In this document: piece by piece, positions 12,614 through 23,405 of the stretch
Numbering within the stretch: the stretch's first letter is position 1
Layout of the letters: each line of letters begins with the position of its first letter
Origin: Harmonia axyridis
Lineage: Eukaryota; Arthropoda; Insecta; Coleoptera; Coccinellidae
Assembly (NCBI RefSeq): GCF_914767665.1
Contig: NC_059504.1
Location: 47,461,720 to 47,525,719 of the forward strand
DNA: 64,000 nucleotides
Direction: 5' to 3'
The notes under the pieces: generated by a model
What the model saw: only the letters and a program-made list of their open reading frames with translations
Database searches by the model: none
What the model was told of the DNA's origin: nothing
Translations under genes and position numbers: made by a program

Positions 12614-13445
12614 TAGGGATTCATAAAACCAAGTAGCTTGACATTTTAACCAACTAGTAACTATGTAGTAACTGCTTGTTGAAAATCAAGCTCGTGAAAA
12701 ATTAGATACTTGAGCTTGACTTGACTTGATTTTAGATATTTATTGCTTTACTTGATATCAAGCTACTTGATATTTTGAGCTTGATATGCACGCAGGGATT
12801 TCTCGAGCGTCGAGAGACTAAATCATTCGCCAGTGTGACTTTATTAGTAGTTTTCCCACATTTCTATGAAATCTTTTGGTAGATTTTCGTAGTTTCAGAA
12901 ATATCTTTCCAAACTTGGCCAAAATTGCCAAGGATTTTTATCAAAGCCAACATCTTCAGCTCCTGTTGAAAGACACTTTTCCAGAGCTGCTATTACAGTT
13001 AAAAAAAACCCACAATAGGTTAGGCGACAAATCTATAAGATGCCTCATGTGTCTTAGATCCTGGATGAAAATTATGAAACCAAACGAAGCCTGGATGTTT
13101 TTCAATATGAGGAAACTCTAATTTCTTATTATTTTTATGATTTATAGTGATTTTAGTTATGTTTTTATTTGAAAAAGTTGATATTTTCAGTTGTTTTATA
13201 CAATAAGTTTGATAAATAAAAGTGTTTTTGCAAGGTTCCTTCTCATTTCATCATTTTTTTATTGATGTGACACTACACAATAAAACTGCAAAAAATCAAG
13301 TAGCTTCATATGATTCAAGTACTTGATAAATAAATACTTGACTTGACCTATGATTGAAAAACTCTTACTTAAGTTAAGCCTGAATTGAAATCAAGTCAAG
13401 CTCAAGCCAAGTAGCTTGACAATCGAGCCATGCCGTGAATCCCTA
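12614..13445 (+). mobile_element. Non-autonomous hAT element, copy A, with remnant dimerisation domain
   Basis: Begins TAGGGATTCA and ends TGAATCCCTA, a hAT-type terminal inverted repeat. The subterminal regions are packed with short CTTGA/TCAAG words (AAGTAGCTTGACA, GAGCTTGACTTGA). Inside, plus-strand codons encode the end of a hAT transposase: FPNLAKIAKDFY, then in a shifted frame SSAPVERHFSRAAITVKK, then RLGDKSIRCLMCLRSW. This is the hATC dimerisation region (A.SA..ER.FS..G......R.RL....). The rest of the transposase is missing, so the element could move only with a transposase supplied elsewhere. It sits in a mariner remnant with an imperfect 8-bp target duplication. Relatives: 15683-16490, 45597-45820, 50966-51495. 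Confidence 0.85.
12885..13090 (+). pseudogene. hAT transposase C-terminal domain (hATC), frameshifted
   Basis: Three frames are needed to follow the domain: FPNLAKIAKDFYQS, then SSAPVERHFSRAA, then RLGDKSIRCLMCLRSW. The copy at 51300-51455 preserves the central part in one frame (ASSASVERQFSIAAKTTKTR), confirming the reading. Confidence 0.8.
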
Positions 13446-13631
13446 ATTGATTGAGACGTTGCTTCTACTGTTAGTCGCACTGCTGATTTCTAAAGTCTCG
13501 TAATGACATCCTTCGAGGACATTTTCTAGTTTACAGGGAAGTAAAACTCACAATTACAAAGGTCGGGTGAATAGGGTGAAAGAGGGTAGTGTGACATCGG
13601 GCGTTGTAATGATTTCACCTTTTTCTTAAGC

Positions 13632-13785
13632 GGCCCACAGACGACCAACTTAGTTGCCAACCAAGTTGCCAACTAAGTTGGCAACTTGCAATACCAACCA
13701 CCAATTAGCCCACAGACGGGCAACTTAGTCGCCAACTTGACAAGTTGGCAACTTGGTTGGCGACTAAGTTGCTCGTCTGTGGGTC
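13632..13785. mobile_element. MITE-like inverted repeat built of GTTGCCAAC words
   Basis: The left end (13632 on: GGCCCACAGACGACCAACTT) and right end (up to 13785) are reverse complements over about 45 bases. The interior is a series of AGTTGCCAACT and AAGTTGGCAACTT words. A third, internal copy of the end motif (GCCCACAGACGGGCAACTT) begins near 13709. No coding capacity. No clear target duplication was seen. Confidence 0.75.
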
Positions 13786-13854
13786 CCATTAGCCTTTCAA
13801 GGATATGGAGATGTGGGGAAATGAACCCAGTAAGGCACTTTTTAAATGTGAAGG

Positions 13855-14370
13855 AGCCAAATTCCATGATAGTCAGGCTGCAATCAATGCATTGATCTCG
13901 TATATCATCGATTCTGAGATGGTATTAAAGAAGAAACGTCAATGAAATAGGCAAGAAGGTCTGTTTAGTTTGGAATCCCGGTCTCTCAGGAATTAAATAA
14001 AATGAAGAGGCCACCATACTTCCAGAAATGGAGCACATATTCCTTTCATTGGGACAGAACCTCTTTTACAAAGGAGGGTGTCAGGGAAAAAAACCGAAAG
14101 AGAAACACAGGCGAAATATTCATTGGTTGTATCATTCGAAAAAATTCCTACGAAACATTGATATTGCGAGAACTAAGAAGTATCTGGATCTAAGCAAGAA
14201 TATGCTCTACCTCCTCAATGGATTCCTTATTGGCCGCCTCAAGAAGCACCTCATGAGAATGAATCTATCAGAAAAGGACGAGTACAGGTTCTGCGAGGAG
14301 GATAAATAAATTCAGGATAACCTAGTGATGAAATGCCTCAACTTAACATCAAAGAGACAACTAAACACTG
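13855..14370 (+). pseudogene. LINE RNase H / C-terminal remnant, copy 1
   Basis: Plus-strand pieces in different frames read IVRLQS, VWNPGLSGIK, NEEA, then KKYLDLSKNMLYLLNGFLIG, RLKKHLMRMNLSEKDEYRFCEE. They align with the better-preserved copy at 25780-26540 (HSDSQAAIKAL, VWIPGYSGIE, KKYLDLSKN). The motifs belong to the RNase H domain and following C-terminal region of I/jockey-type LINEs. Several stops and frameshifts; inactive. Confidence 0.7.
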
Positions 14371-15680
14371 AGCAATATGGTTACTCTTATTTATCAGTAT
14401 GCAATACAGATCTTATATTCGTTAATTTGAAATGTGATATTCACAATTGTTGTTAATCGTGTTAATCATAGTTAGATCGTGCATAAAATAGTATATACTC
14501 CTCAGGAAGGCTTTCTCCAGTTTCTCCCTCTGTGCTTTGAAGCGCTTTCGGAAACAAACGCAAATGGATAAAATCTTGTATTTTATTTTCTTGGTGTCTT
14601 CTTCTTATACTATTTGAAATAATCCCGAATATATGAAATGATGTTAACCCGAAAATTATGCAGCGTCTTCCCCATGATACCATCAGGCCCAGAAAGGCTG
14701 GACTTTCTCCACTTAGTCAACCCATTAGTTCCACCCCATCTTGGTAGCAGTTCCATAAAACCAAACAACAAACGGGACGAAAAACGACTGTGCGATGATA
14801 AAAGCCCAACGGTTGTAAATTTTCGCGAGTTGTGTTTTCGACAGTTCAGAGACGAGATGTATTGTTTCGCCTCCCCCTCGCGTCCTGCCTCAAGAAGACT
14901 AGACGCGTTTTATGGACGCCAAGACGTCCCGTAAATAACGCGAAGGAGGCCGTGCTTTACGACTGTTATTAATTATTGACTTCTGGAGCTGTTTACGGTG
15001 AATTATTATTAGCCTTATCGTAAAAATTTCAGACCACTAAACGGCCTTATCATTTTATGGGCCCGCGAATGTCTTCTGGGCTGAGTTACGAGCTGTCTCA
15101 AAATCGGGAATTTCAACCAAAGTTACGTATGCACGGGAAAATTATTGATTTTTGATGGGACATTAAACGTTATGGCGGGACAATTTTCGATGATTGATTT
15201 CGAAAGGTAATGGCGTGTTTGGTTAATTACCTTCCTCCAGCTATGGAGGATCCGTCTGGACAAAGGCAGCGATGCTTCATTCAATCGAGGATTTTATGTC
15301 AACGTTATTTCGTTTATTTGCAACAACGTGCGGGGATTATACAGGGTGAGTCTCTGACTTGGACATATATTCGAACAAAAGATTCCTGAGGTCAGAACTC
15401 CTGGTTTTATCGAAGGAAATTTCGCTTTTTTGGAATGAAGTTTAACATTCATGTGACGAATCTTCTCCGAACAAAAAAGTCTCATCATTATTTATCATTT
15501 TTTCAATTCTTTCTTATTATCGAAATGGAAATAGAAATCGGAAGAAAAATATTCAATATTTATTGCCAATGAAAATTTGGTAACTCATGTGTTGTACATT
15601 CAGTTCTACACACAGTCTTGTAGGTAAGTTTCCATGAAATTACATGGAATATTCAACACATTTTCGAATTTTTAATATTT
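14371..15680. other. Intergenic DNA with a GC-richer block
   Basis: About 14640-15110 is GC-richer and contains TTAATTATT and TTATCGTAAAA words like homeodomain and Cdx-type sites, but no gene. The rest is AT-rich. Candidate regulatory DNA only by composition. Confidence 0.35.
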
Positions 15681-15682
15681 AC

Positions 15683-16490
15683 TAGGGATTCACGGCTTGG
15701 CTGGATTAGTCAAGCTCAAGTCAAGTACAGTAGTTTTTCAATCTCAAGTCAAGTCAAGTATTTGTTTATCAAGTACTCGAATCATATCAATTGTTTCTTG
15801 ACTTTTAGCAGTTTTATTGTATAATCTCACATCGATAATCAAATTATGAAATGAGAAGGAATCTTGCAAAAAAAACACTTTTATTTCTCAAACTTATTCT
15901 ATAAGAGATCCGAAAATATCAACTTCTTCGAAATAGAAACATAAATTAAATCACTATAGATCATAACAAAATCAAAAATATTAAAAAGTAAAGTTTCTCA
16001 ATTTGAGAAACCTTCAGGCTTTGTTTGATTTCATAATTTTCCATCCAAGAACCATAAGGTACATGAGAAATCTTATAGATGCCTAACCTAACCTAACCTA
16101 ACCTATTGGTTTTTGTAACTTTAAGAGCAACTCTGGAATACAGGAGCTCAAGATGCTGTCGTTGATAAAAAATTCTTGGTTGGAAAGTTTGGGAAGATAT
16201 TTTTGAAACTGCCAAAAACTACCAATAGATATAATAGAAATGTGAGAAAACTACTAATAAAGTCACACTGGCAAATGTTTCAGTCTCTCGGCGCTCGAGG
16301 AATCTCCTTATTCAGTCTAAGCGCGCACGAGATTGTAGAAATATTTGCCGTGCGACACGTGCATATCGAGCTCAAATAATATCAAGTAACTTGATATCAA
16401 GTCAACCAAAAAATATCTAAAATCACGAGCTTGATTTTCAAGTCAAGTAGTTGGTTAAAATGTCAAGCTACTTGGCTTGATGAATCCCTA
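15683..16490 (-). mobile_element. Non-autonomous hAT element, copy B
   Basis: Starts TAGGGATTCACGGCTTGGCT and ends TTGATGAATCCCTA. The subterminal CTTGA/TCAAG words and the internal remnant of the hATC exon (minus strand, about 16000-16190) match copies A and D, but the exon is more decayed than in D. The flanks do not show a convincing 8-bp duplication. It carries a CCTAA tract at 16082-16104. Confidence 0.82.
16082..16104 (+). repeat. Short (CCTAA)n tract, telomere-like, inside hAT copy B
   Basis: Four CCTAA units plus CCTA, i.e. TTAGG on the other strand, the insect telomere unit. In copies A and D the same place carries only one to two units as part of the RLGDK codons, so this tract looks like local slippage rather than telomeric DNA. 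Confidence 0.75.
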
Positions 16491-17764
16491 TATATGATAT
16501 CTACTTGGCTATAGAATGACTTGCAGATTATGGTTCTCATAATAGGTCAATTAAATAAACTCTTCGTCAGTAGTTATATAATTTTGAGGATAAAATAAAT
16601 GTCATGCTGTTGAATATCGAAAAAAAAAATTACCCCCTATTTCCGTGACCACGGAACGGACAGAGTTGAGATTTCTGATGTTCATATGAACTAACAATTC
16701 AATTTTCCATGCAAAATTCCAAGTTGGTCCTATCATCACAACCATGTTCCAAAATTCCAGAAGAATATTTTTAAATAATCGAGCTGATGGTCCCGTCTTG
16801 GTAGGTTGAAGTCCTCCGAGTAGCAGCGGTTTTGGCGCCCAAGGAGGTCTACCGGAAGGTAGGCATACTAATTGCGTAATTAATCGAAGACACGCCTCTG
16901 GAAGCACCCCGTTTTCTTGGGGCTGCTACTGCTTTACGAATGTTTAATTATTTCCTCACTTGCCTAATTGTTCATACCAGAAATTAATTATATCAGACTC
17001 ATAATGAATTTATATGCGGGGTGCCGTTGTTCTTGATAACCCATAAATATGAATGATTACGCGGAATTGCGTGAGAAACATTTTCAGTGGGAATAAGGAT
17101 AAAATATAAATTTTGCAAAATTTATCGAAATTTAGGTTAAGGGAGAAATCCCTCGGGAACACCACCACGTGACTGCTCAGCTCAGAAAGAAATTAGAGAT
17201 ATGTCTTTTTACAAATCAATTATTTTTATGTAGCACATAAGTTATTTAAACAATAATCTAACATTGTAGTAATTTAATATAACTTTTTGTTTCTCGCAAA
17301 ATAATTTATGATTTGGTATCACTGATATATTTTAAAAATATTTCTGAAAAATCCTTCTAAAACTCGTAACAAAAAAATACAAAACCCTAATTTTGTAAAA
17401 ATTAATAAAAAGATTCTTATCCTACTTCCTTTCGACGAAAGTTGAAATTATTTCAATATTCCTAACTTCTACTGATCGTTCAATCGATCTGGCAACTATT
17501 GTTTATCATTCGTAAATGTCAAGATTCGAACTTTTTAATAAACTTATAGCTTTGAAGAATTTTCCATTAGTCTCTTTTATAAATAATCAAAAATACAATG
17601 TCGTAGATCTTTTTTTTTTCTTGGAGGGTAATCGAAAACAAATTTTTGACGACATGGTTTACTAATATCTTTATAATGTGAGAACGAAAGGTTTGATAAC
17701 GAAGTTTGAACCAAAAATTACTCGGAATGATAGCATTTTTATTCATTACCGATTCCATTGTTCT
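16491..17764. other. Intergenic DNA, nothing recognised
   Basis: AT-rich. The open minus-strand frame 17567-17953 is an artefact of low complexity and overlaps a family X repeat. No genes or RNA recognised. Confidence 0.45.
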
Positions 17765-18610
17765 TACCTTATACAGGATGTTCGTATATAGGAGGTTCGA
17801 AGAAAAATTAGAGATACCTTGATTGTTTTTAAGAATAAAACGTCCTGACATGGACCCGTGAATGCTTTTTTTCAAGATACAGGATGTTTCTTGTAGTCCT
17901 ACTTTTTTGTTATGCTTATAACAGCTTATCGAATCTTTATTGATATTCTCCACAGATTCGGTAAATAAGTACCAAAACTTATAATTAATTTATTCATCAC
18001 AGCTTACTGGATCTTATAATAGTTTGAATTTTCCTGAGGATTACTGAAGAATTGTGGACCCATGTTATAGGACTTTATTTCCTAACAAGATCCAAGGAAT
18101 CTGTTATTTTCGATTGTACCTCCTATTTAGGAACACCGTGTAGATATAGTCAATTAAAATCTGATGTCTTCACAAATAAATTGCAATTTAAATGAAACAC
18201 ATTTAATTGTTAACACAGCACAGTCAATTTTTCAATTTTGTAACGAAAATGATACAATAAAACCGAAAAGACCAAGTTAGTGTATACCGATGACCAATGC
18301 CAAAATCACAGATGCCAAAACAAGGGGGCGCCGACAAAACGGGTAGATAAAGGAAAATAATGAACCTTGGACATAGACATGCTCATAGTTCAGTAAAAGT
18401 AATCATCTTGAAAGCAATAATGAACTCATAATCTAAAAGGGTCCGATTTTTACTGCCGTGCCGATTTTGAAGAAAAGTGAAAGGATTATGTATTGGTTTA
18501 TATTATGGAAAAATTTTCGTTCTTCGTCTTTGAGGGAATTCTAAAATTTTATATTTTGGAAATCTTGTGGGGGTATTTACCCCCAGTACCCCCCAATTTT
18601 ACGCCCTTGG
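17765..18610 (-). repeat. Family X dispersed repeat, inverted copy
   Basis: Reverse complement of the layout at 32490-33566: from the right end, GGGCGTAAAATT, a GGGGGTACTGGGGGTAAA block near 18570-18600, a TTACTTTTACTGAACTATGAGCATGTC-like block near 18370-18410, then AGGAACA and the GTCCTAC tail, ending in ATACAGGATGTTC near 17775. No coding frame. Confidence 0.6.
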
Positions 18611-19341
18611 AAAAATGCAAATTTCAAATAGCCCACCCTTGCATGTTGCCACATATAATTAAGACCGAAACAAGGCAATCTATATGAAACAAACCGAACA
18701 ACTTGACCAAACACCAAATGAACTAAACGATGCATATTTCCAATTGCAGCGCAAAATAATCATCGTCGATATATCACCATAAATCAGACTCATCGATAAT
18801 TCATCGACGTCATCCGCTCAAACAGCTAACCGTAATTTGAACGACATATCACCAGGCATCCTGCTGCATCACTTTGATTGATTCAAATCAGATACATTTG
18901 GATCTATAGTCTGATGAGTTTCCATTAGGCAAATCGTACTGGAACGGTAAATCATGTACCCTGAATGGGAGGAAATCAACTACATATTTCCATCGCCAAC
19001 TAGAAATGTTTGTTTGACCTTGGTGTCCCGCTATCTGTGCCCTGTGGGAACTTGTATAATGTTATTGGAAATAATAGACCAAAATTTGGTGGATTTATAT
19101 ACCAGTTTCCTCTATCCCATCAGAGTATTCGCTTCTCAAAAAGAAGTATTTACTAATAAATTCTCTACAATTGCAAAACGACTACTCGGTACAGAAATCG
19201 GTTACAAAATAGTAAAAAGAATGTTTGTTTGTGCGAGTTACGCATTGCAATCTTGTCCTATTTATACACGGTTATACAGGAAGCTAAGAAAATAAAAAGA
19301 GAAAAATTTACCTACTTATAAGTTATAATCAAATTTTTAAC
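18611..19341. other. Intergenic DNA with one unexplained open frame
   Basis: A 113-codon plus-strand frame (18954-19295, beginning MYPEWEEINYIF) has no motif I recognise and no splice or promoter context. It is longer than most chance frames here, so it is recorded, but I do not call it a gene. Confidence 0.35.
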
Positions 19342-19445
19342 ATCTTCTCTTCTTCTTCAGCCCTCTTTCATCCAGTGTCGGATATAGGCCTCTTCCAGTT
19401 TTTTCCATGCAGAAGATAGAGGTCTTCCGATAGACTTTCCATATC
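19342..19445 (-). mobile_element. Extreme 3' end of an RTE-like LINE
   Basis: Minus-strand codons read GRPLSSAWKKLEEAYIRHWM followed by a stop and a GAAGAAGAAGAGAAGATG tail. The W..LEEAY...W ending and the GAAGAAG tail match the 3' end of RTE-like elements such as 7080-7706. Only about 100 bases remain. Confidence 0.6.
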
Positions 19446-19702
19446 CTTCATTTCAAGCTGGGTAGTTTATGTATTTCATAGAGATGAGATGTTAGAAAAT
19501 TATTTTCCAAAAATGAATTTCTCTAAAATTATCAAGTGTTTCATGCTTAAGATGGCTATGATAAAGCACTTAGATGTTATTTTTCATAGAATCATTTGAA
19601 CATATTCAAAAACAAAAATAAATTTGTTTTTTGAATATTTTCTACCAGCACACATGTTTGACATGTCATCTTATGCCGAAATTCGAAATCATGGATCAAA
19701 TA

Positions 19703-20921
19703 TTAGGCCAATTGAAAAGTCCCCGGTCTGATGCACAGATGGCGGTGGTAGTATTAAATACATATTATATTTAGTTAGTACCAACCTTGAAACGATACGT
19801 GTCAAAATTTGACAGCAGTCCGACCATTAGTTTGTGAGATATTGCGTTGTGAGTGTAGCTACTTTTGTTATTTAAAAAAAAGAATTTCGTATGCTGATAA
19901 AATATTGCTTGAAGCAAAATCTTGCCTTAATGAAGCGTTTCCGGGGTCTGCACCAGGAAAATCAACCATCATTGATTGGTATGCTAAATGGTGAAATGAA
20001 CTTCGAAGACGGCGAACGTGGACGCCCAAAAGTGGCTGTCACCGACGAAAAAAAAAAAAAATTCACAGAATAAACTCGAATGGCCGTAAAGTAAAGTTGT
20101 TCAAGATAGCAGAAATTGTGAAGATATCATCTGAACTTGTACATCATATCATTCACGAATATTTGTACATGAGAAAGCTGTGTGCAAAATGATTGTCGCG
20201 TGAACTCACAATCTATCAAAAGCAACAACGTGTTAATGATTCTGAGCAGTGTTTGAAGCTGTTTAAGTGCAATAAACCTAAATTTTTGCGTCGATATTTG
20301 ACACTGAATGAAACATGGCTCCATCATTTCACTCTTGAGTCCAATCGACAGTCAGCTGAGTGGACTGCACACGATGAACCGAATGCAAAGCGAGAAAAAA
20401 CACAAGGTTATGGCATCAGCATTCTGGGATACGCGAGGTATAATATTCATTGATTACCTCCAAAAGGGCCACCATCAATAGCGATTATTATGTAGTGTTA
20501 TTGGATAGTTTAAAGGTGAAATTGTTTAAAAAGGCCCCATTTGAAGGAAAAAATGTGCTGTTTCATCAAGCCAATGCACCGTGTCATAAATCAATGAAAA
20601 CAATGGCAAAATTACATGAATTGGGCTTCGCATTGATTCTGCATCTACCGTATTCGCCCCCAACGACTTTTTCCTGTTCTCAGACTTAAAAAGAATCCTC
20701 GCTAGAAAGAAATTTAGTGCCAATGAAGAAGTTATCGCCGAAACTGAGGCCTATTTTGAATCGAAAGATAAATCGTACTACAAAAATGGTATCGAAAATT
20801 TGTAAGATCGCTATAATCGCTGTATCGCCCTCGAAGGCAACTATGTTGAATAATAAAATCGAATTTTGCCAAACAAAAATGTGTTTTACTATGGTAGACC
20901 AGGTACTTTCCAATTAGCCAG
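19703..20921 (+). pseudogene. Irritans-like mariner, full-length but degenerate
   Basis: Ends are inverted: GGCCAATTGAAAAGTCCCCG at the left and, at the right, the reverse complement of GGCTAATTGGAAAGTACC. The transposase reading frame is broken repeatedly. Recognisable blocks are LLEAKSCLNEAFPGSAPGKS, KIAEIVKISSELVHHIIHEY, TLNETWLHHFTLESNRQSAE, then FHQANAPCHKS and, after a deletion, FFLFSDLKRILARKKFS. The first catalytic Asp is Asn (NETW), the second is Ala (FHQAN), and the third lies beside a frameshift. The C-terminal EGNYVE is still readable. Inactive. A different lineage from the mellifera-type copies. Confidence 0.88.
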
Positions 20922-22359
20922 TCAGAATATGATACAATGTAAAGTACCTTTCGATATTTTTAGAGTTCAATCGGATTGGTATAGGTTTTAAGTAGTGGAC
21001 CAATATTCCCCAAGTCAGATTCCATTCAAGAAAAAGGCCACCCAAACATCAATTTCGACGAAAATGTCGTTGCAAAAGTGATACTATATCCAACTTTCAA
21101 TTTCGATTGAATATCTCATCGAAAAATTCCTTCCGTACGCGGAAAACATATAGATGACCTCGTGTGTTCCATCGATCTTTCCTCCCTCTTTTCATTTCGA
21201 GGCTCCATACGTCTCCTCCCGCTCTCCATAAGGTAGGACTATCAAATTTCTCGCTGTTATCTCTGAACGCAATCGAACACTCGAACAATCGACCCCAGAA
21301 ATGGAAAAGGGGACTGCCGGATTCAGGCCGGCTTATCAGAATGTCATGATCATGCATTAATTACGAGATGAAAATGTAGAATTTATTGAGTTTGGTCTGA
21401 AGTTAAATTCGCTTGCAATCCATTGGGAGTGATAACTGAGCCTGTCGGAAGTTTTCTGCTGTTTGGAGAAGTCAGTAATGCACTTGGATGTATGATGCTG
21501 AGTTCTGATCTTGATCAGCTGTCTACAATTTTTTGAAAACTAGTTCCTGGATTGGAGAGACGTTCTGACCCAGTTTATGGTGCGCCCTCTCTCGGAGGTT
21601 GTGGTGTTTCATCCAGTTTCAGGTTCATCGTCATTGAAGTTGCAGTCTAGATTCTAGAATCATCTTCTTTTGTTGCTATTATCATTTTTAATTCTCGGTG
21701 TATGTGTCTTAATTTTTGTGAAAGTTATGGTTCATAATTATCAATTTTCTCTTCAATAGTTCGTTCAGTTTTGTTCTCGTTTTTTTTATTTTTCTGTTCT
21801 CTCCGGGGTCGCAGTATATGGCTTCTTTCTTTTGTTTATTATCGTGAATGTTCATCCATTCATACACTTTTTTACCAGATCCGTTGAAAACTCTTCAAGC
21901 TTGATGTCTTTGTTATTTGTCTTATTTCCTTATTTCTAATGTACCAAGGTGCAATTATTGTTTCTGTATTCATTTTAATTTGTTCTGATTCGTAATGATA
22001 ACTTCATTTCTATGTGTCATTATGAGCCTAATTATTGACTTTCAGTTCTTTACTTCTTCTTCTATACTTCTTCAGTCGATTCTTATCAACAGAATTAATC
22101 ATCATTCATCAAATATCAACCCACCTACCCTCTTGGGTAGAAGGGCTGAGGTATCCATTAATTCTTCTGGGTTCAACCCGGTTTCATCTATGTGTTTTTT
22201 GAATTTGAGTTCCTTTCTTTTGTAATTAGAGCAAGCTCATTTCGTTCATTTTTCTATTGAATTTATTGAATTTTTAGGTCTGGATTTCCTTTCTTCTCTT
22301 TATATGTGGCGTTTTTCTTCGTTAATATGTATTTTCCATTTTGTGACCCATTGGATCTA
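20922..22359. other. Intergenic DNA, nothing recognised
   Basis: 21100-21360 is slightly GC-richer; 21650-22350 is a T-rich stretch that may be the decayed 3' continuation of the LINE scrap at 22360-22640. No gene supported. Confidence 0.4.
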
Positions 22360-22640
22360 TTCATCCAAATGTTATCGAAGTTTTTCCGTTGCACTATCAG
22401 TTGCTTGTCCTGCAGTAGGGATGTTCAATTAATATCTTGTATTTGATTCCTTCCTGACATACTTTGTCGAAGGCGTTTGCAACATCTGTATTATAATATC
22501 TACTTTGTTTTTCTTTCGTAATTTTTCCTATTATTCTTGTCGGTTCTATACTGGTTCTGAGTCAAGCTCTAAATCCATGCAGTTCATCTGGATATATTTC
22601 TATTTATCCCATGATACTTTCTTTCCTAGCTTCCAGATAC
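22360..22640 (-). pseudogene. LINE reverse-transcriptase scrap
   Basis: Minus strand reads IYPDELHGFRA, a stop, then RIIGKITKEKQSRYYNTDVA and NAFDKVCQEGIKYKIL. This matches the reverse-transcriptase stretch from the ..GFR.G.S motif to motif A (..DV..AFD.V...GL.YKL) of jockey-like LINEs, with the catalytic Asp of AFD present. The motif B and C regions are not recognisable downstream. About 90 codons survive with at least one stop. Confidence 0.65.
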
Positions 22641-22939
22641 TAGAACTGCTAGATTAAAGTCACGCAAACCTTTATGGATTAATACTTCACTTCAAAAATA
22701 TGAAAGTGACGGGGAAATTTGGCGTTTGGAATGGAGTTCTTGTGATATTTTCAACAAAAATTTAATCGGTGATCCTTCAGAGAAAAGTCCAGGTTTCAAT
22801 CTCCCTAGGAAAATTTAGAATTTTAAATCAACTTAGGGCTGGTCATGGTTGTTGCAATAGTATGCTCTTCAAATGGCATTCTATTGGAAGCTCACTATGA
22901 GAGTGTGGTATACAAACTATTGACCATATTGGTAAATAA

Positions 22940-23395
22940 AGGGTGTTTTTTTTAGAGCTATTGAACTTTAAATTGCAATAAAACAACGATGGATTATTCG
23001 ATTGACATGAATTTTATTTATCCGCAAGATAATCTTGTGGCATTACATTTTAATTATGATTTCTGGCATATGACTGCCACGGCTGGTTTGGAGGTAGTCC
23101 AATATGGACGTCCAATTTTCGATGACTTTTTCCAACATTTGTGACCGTATATCGGCAATAACACGGCGAATGTTGTCTTCCAAATGGTCAAGGGTTTGTG
23201 GCTTATCCGCATAGACCAATGACTTTACATAGCCCCACAGAAAGTAGTCTAGCGGTGTTAAATCACAAGATCTTGGAGGCCAATTCACAGGTCCAAAACG
23301 TGAAATTAGGCGGTCACCAAACGTGTCTTTCAATAAATCGATTGTGGCAAGAGCTGTGTGACATGCTGCGCCGTCACACGCCGGGATAAATTCGT
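22940..23395 (-). pseudogene. DD41D mariner family A, copy 1, C-terminal half only
   Basis: The left end carries the family terminal repeat AGGGTGTTTTTTTTAGAG preceded by TAA. The minus-strand frame gives CDGAACHTALATIDLLKD, then RLISRFGPVNWPPRSCDLT, PLDYFLWGYVKSLVYADKPQ and the C-terminus LEKVIENWTSILDY...MPEIIIKM. It covers the second and third catalytic Asp residues but is cut off upstream of FQQDG at about 23390. Near-identical segments exist at 35529-36468 and 49022-50292. This copy retains the Gln codon (KPQTLD) that is a stop in the 49 kb copy. Confidence 0.88.
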
Positions 23396-23405
23396 CCAAG
23401 TGCCC

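Larger units (their letters stand above)
12500..13640 (-). pseudogene. Mariner transposase C-terminal remnant split by a hAT insertion
   Basis: Minus strand, 13640 to 13446, has an open stretch LLPCKLENVLEGCHYETLEI that resembles the mariner C-terminal segment F.FPKLK..L.GRHF.T.E.I. The flank on the other side of the hAT element (12613 down to 12500) continues with RCQNEGDNIDVRIK, resembling the terminal C....GDYFE region. The two halves are separated by the hAT copy 12614-13445, flanked by ATTGATGG and ATTGATTG. The match is by eye and degenerate; the catalytic centre is not preserved. Confidence 0.45.

Noticed and set aside
16082..16104. CCTAA repeats as a sign of a telomere or subtelomere
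   Set aside because: Only four units, lying inside a hAT transposase exon whose sister copies carry one or two units.
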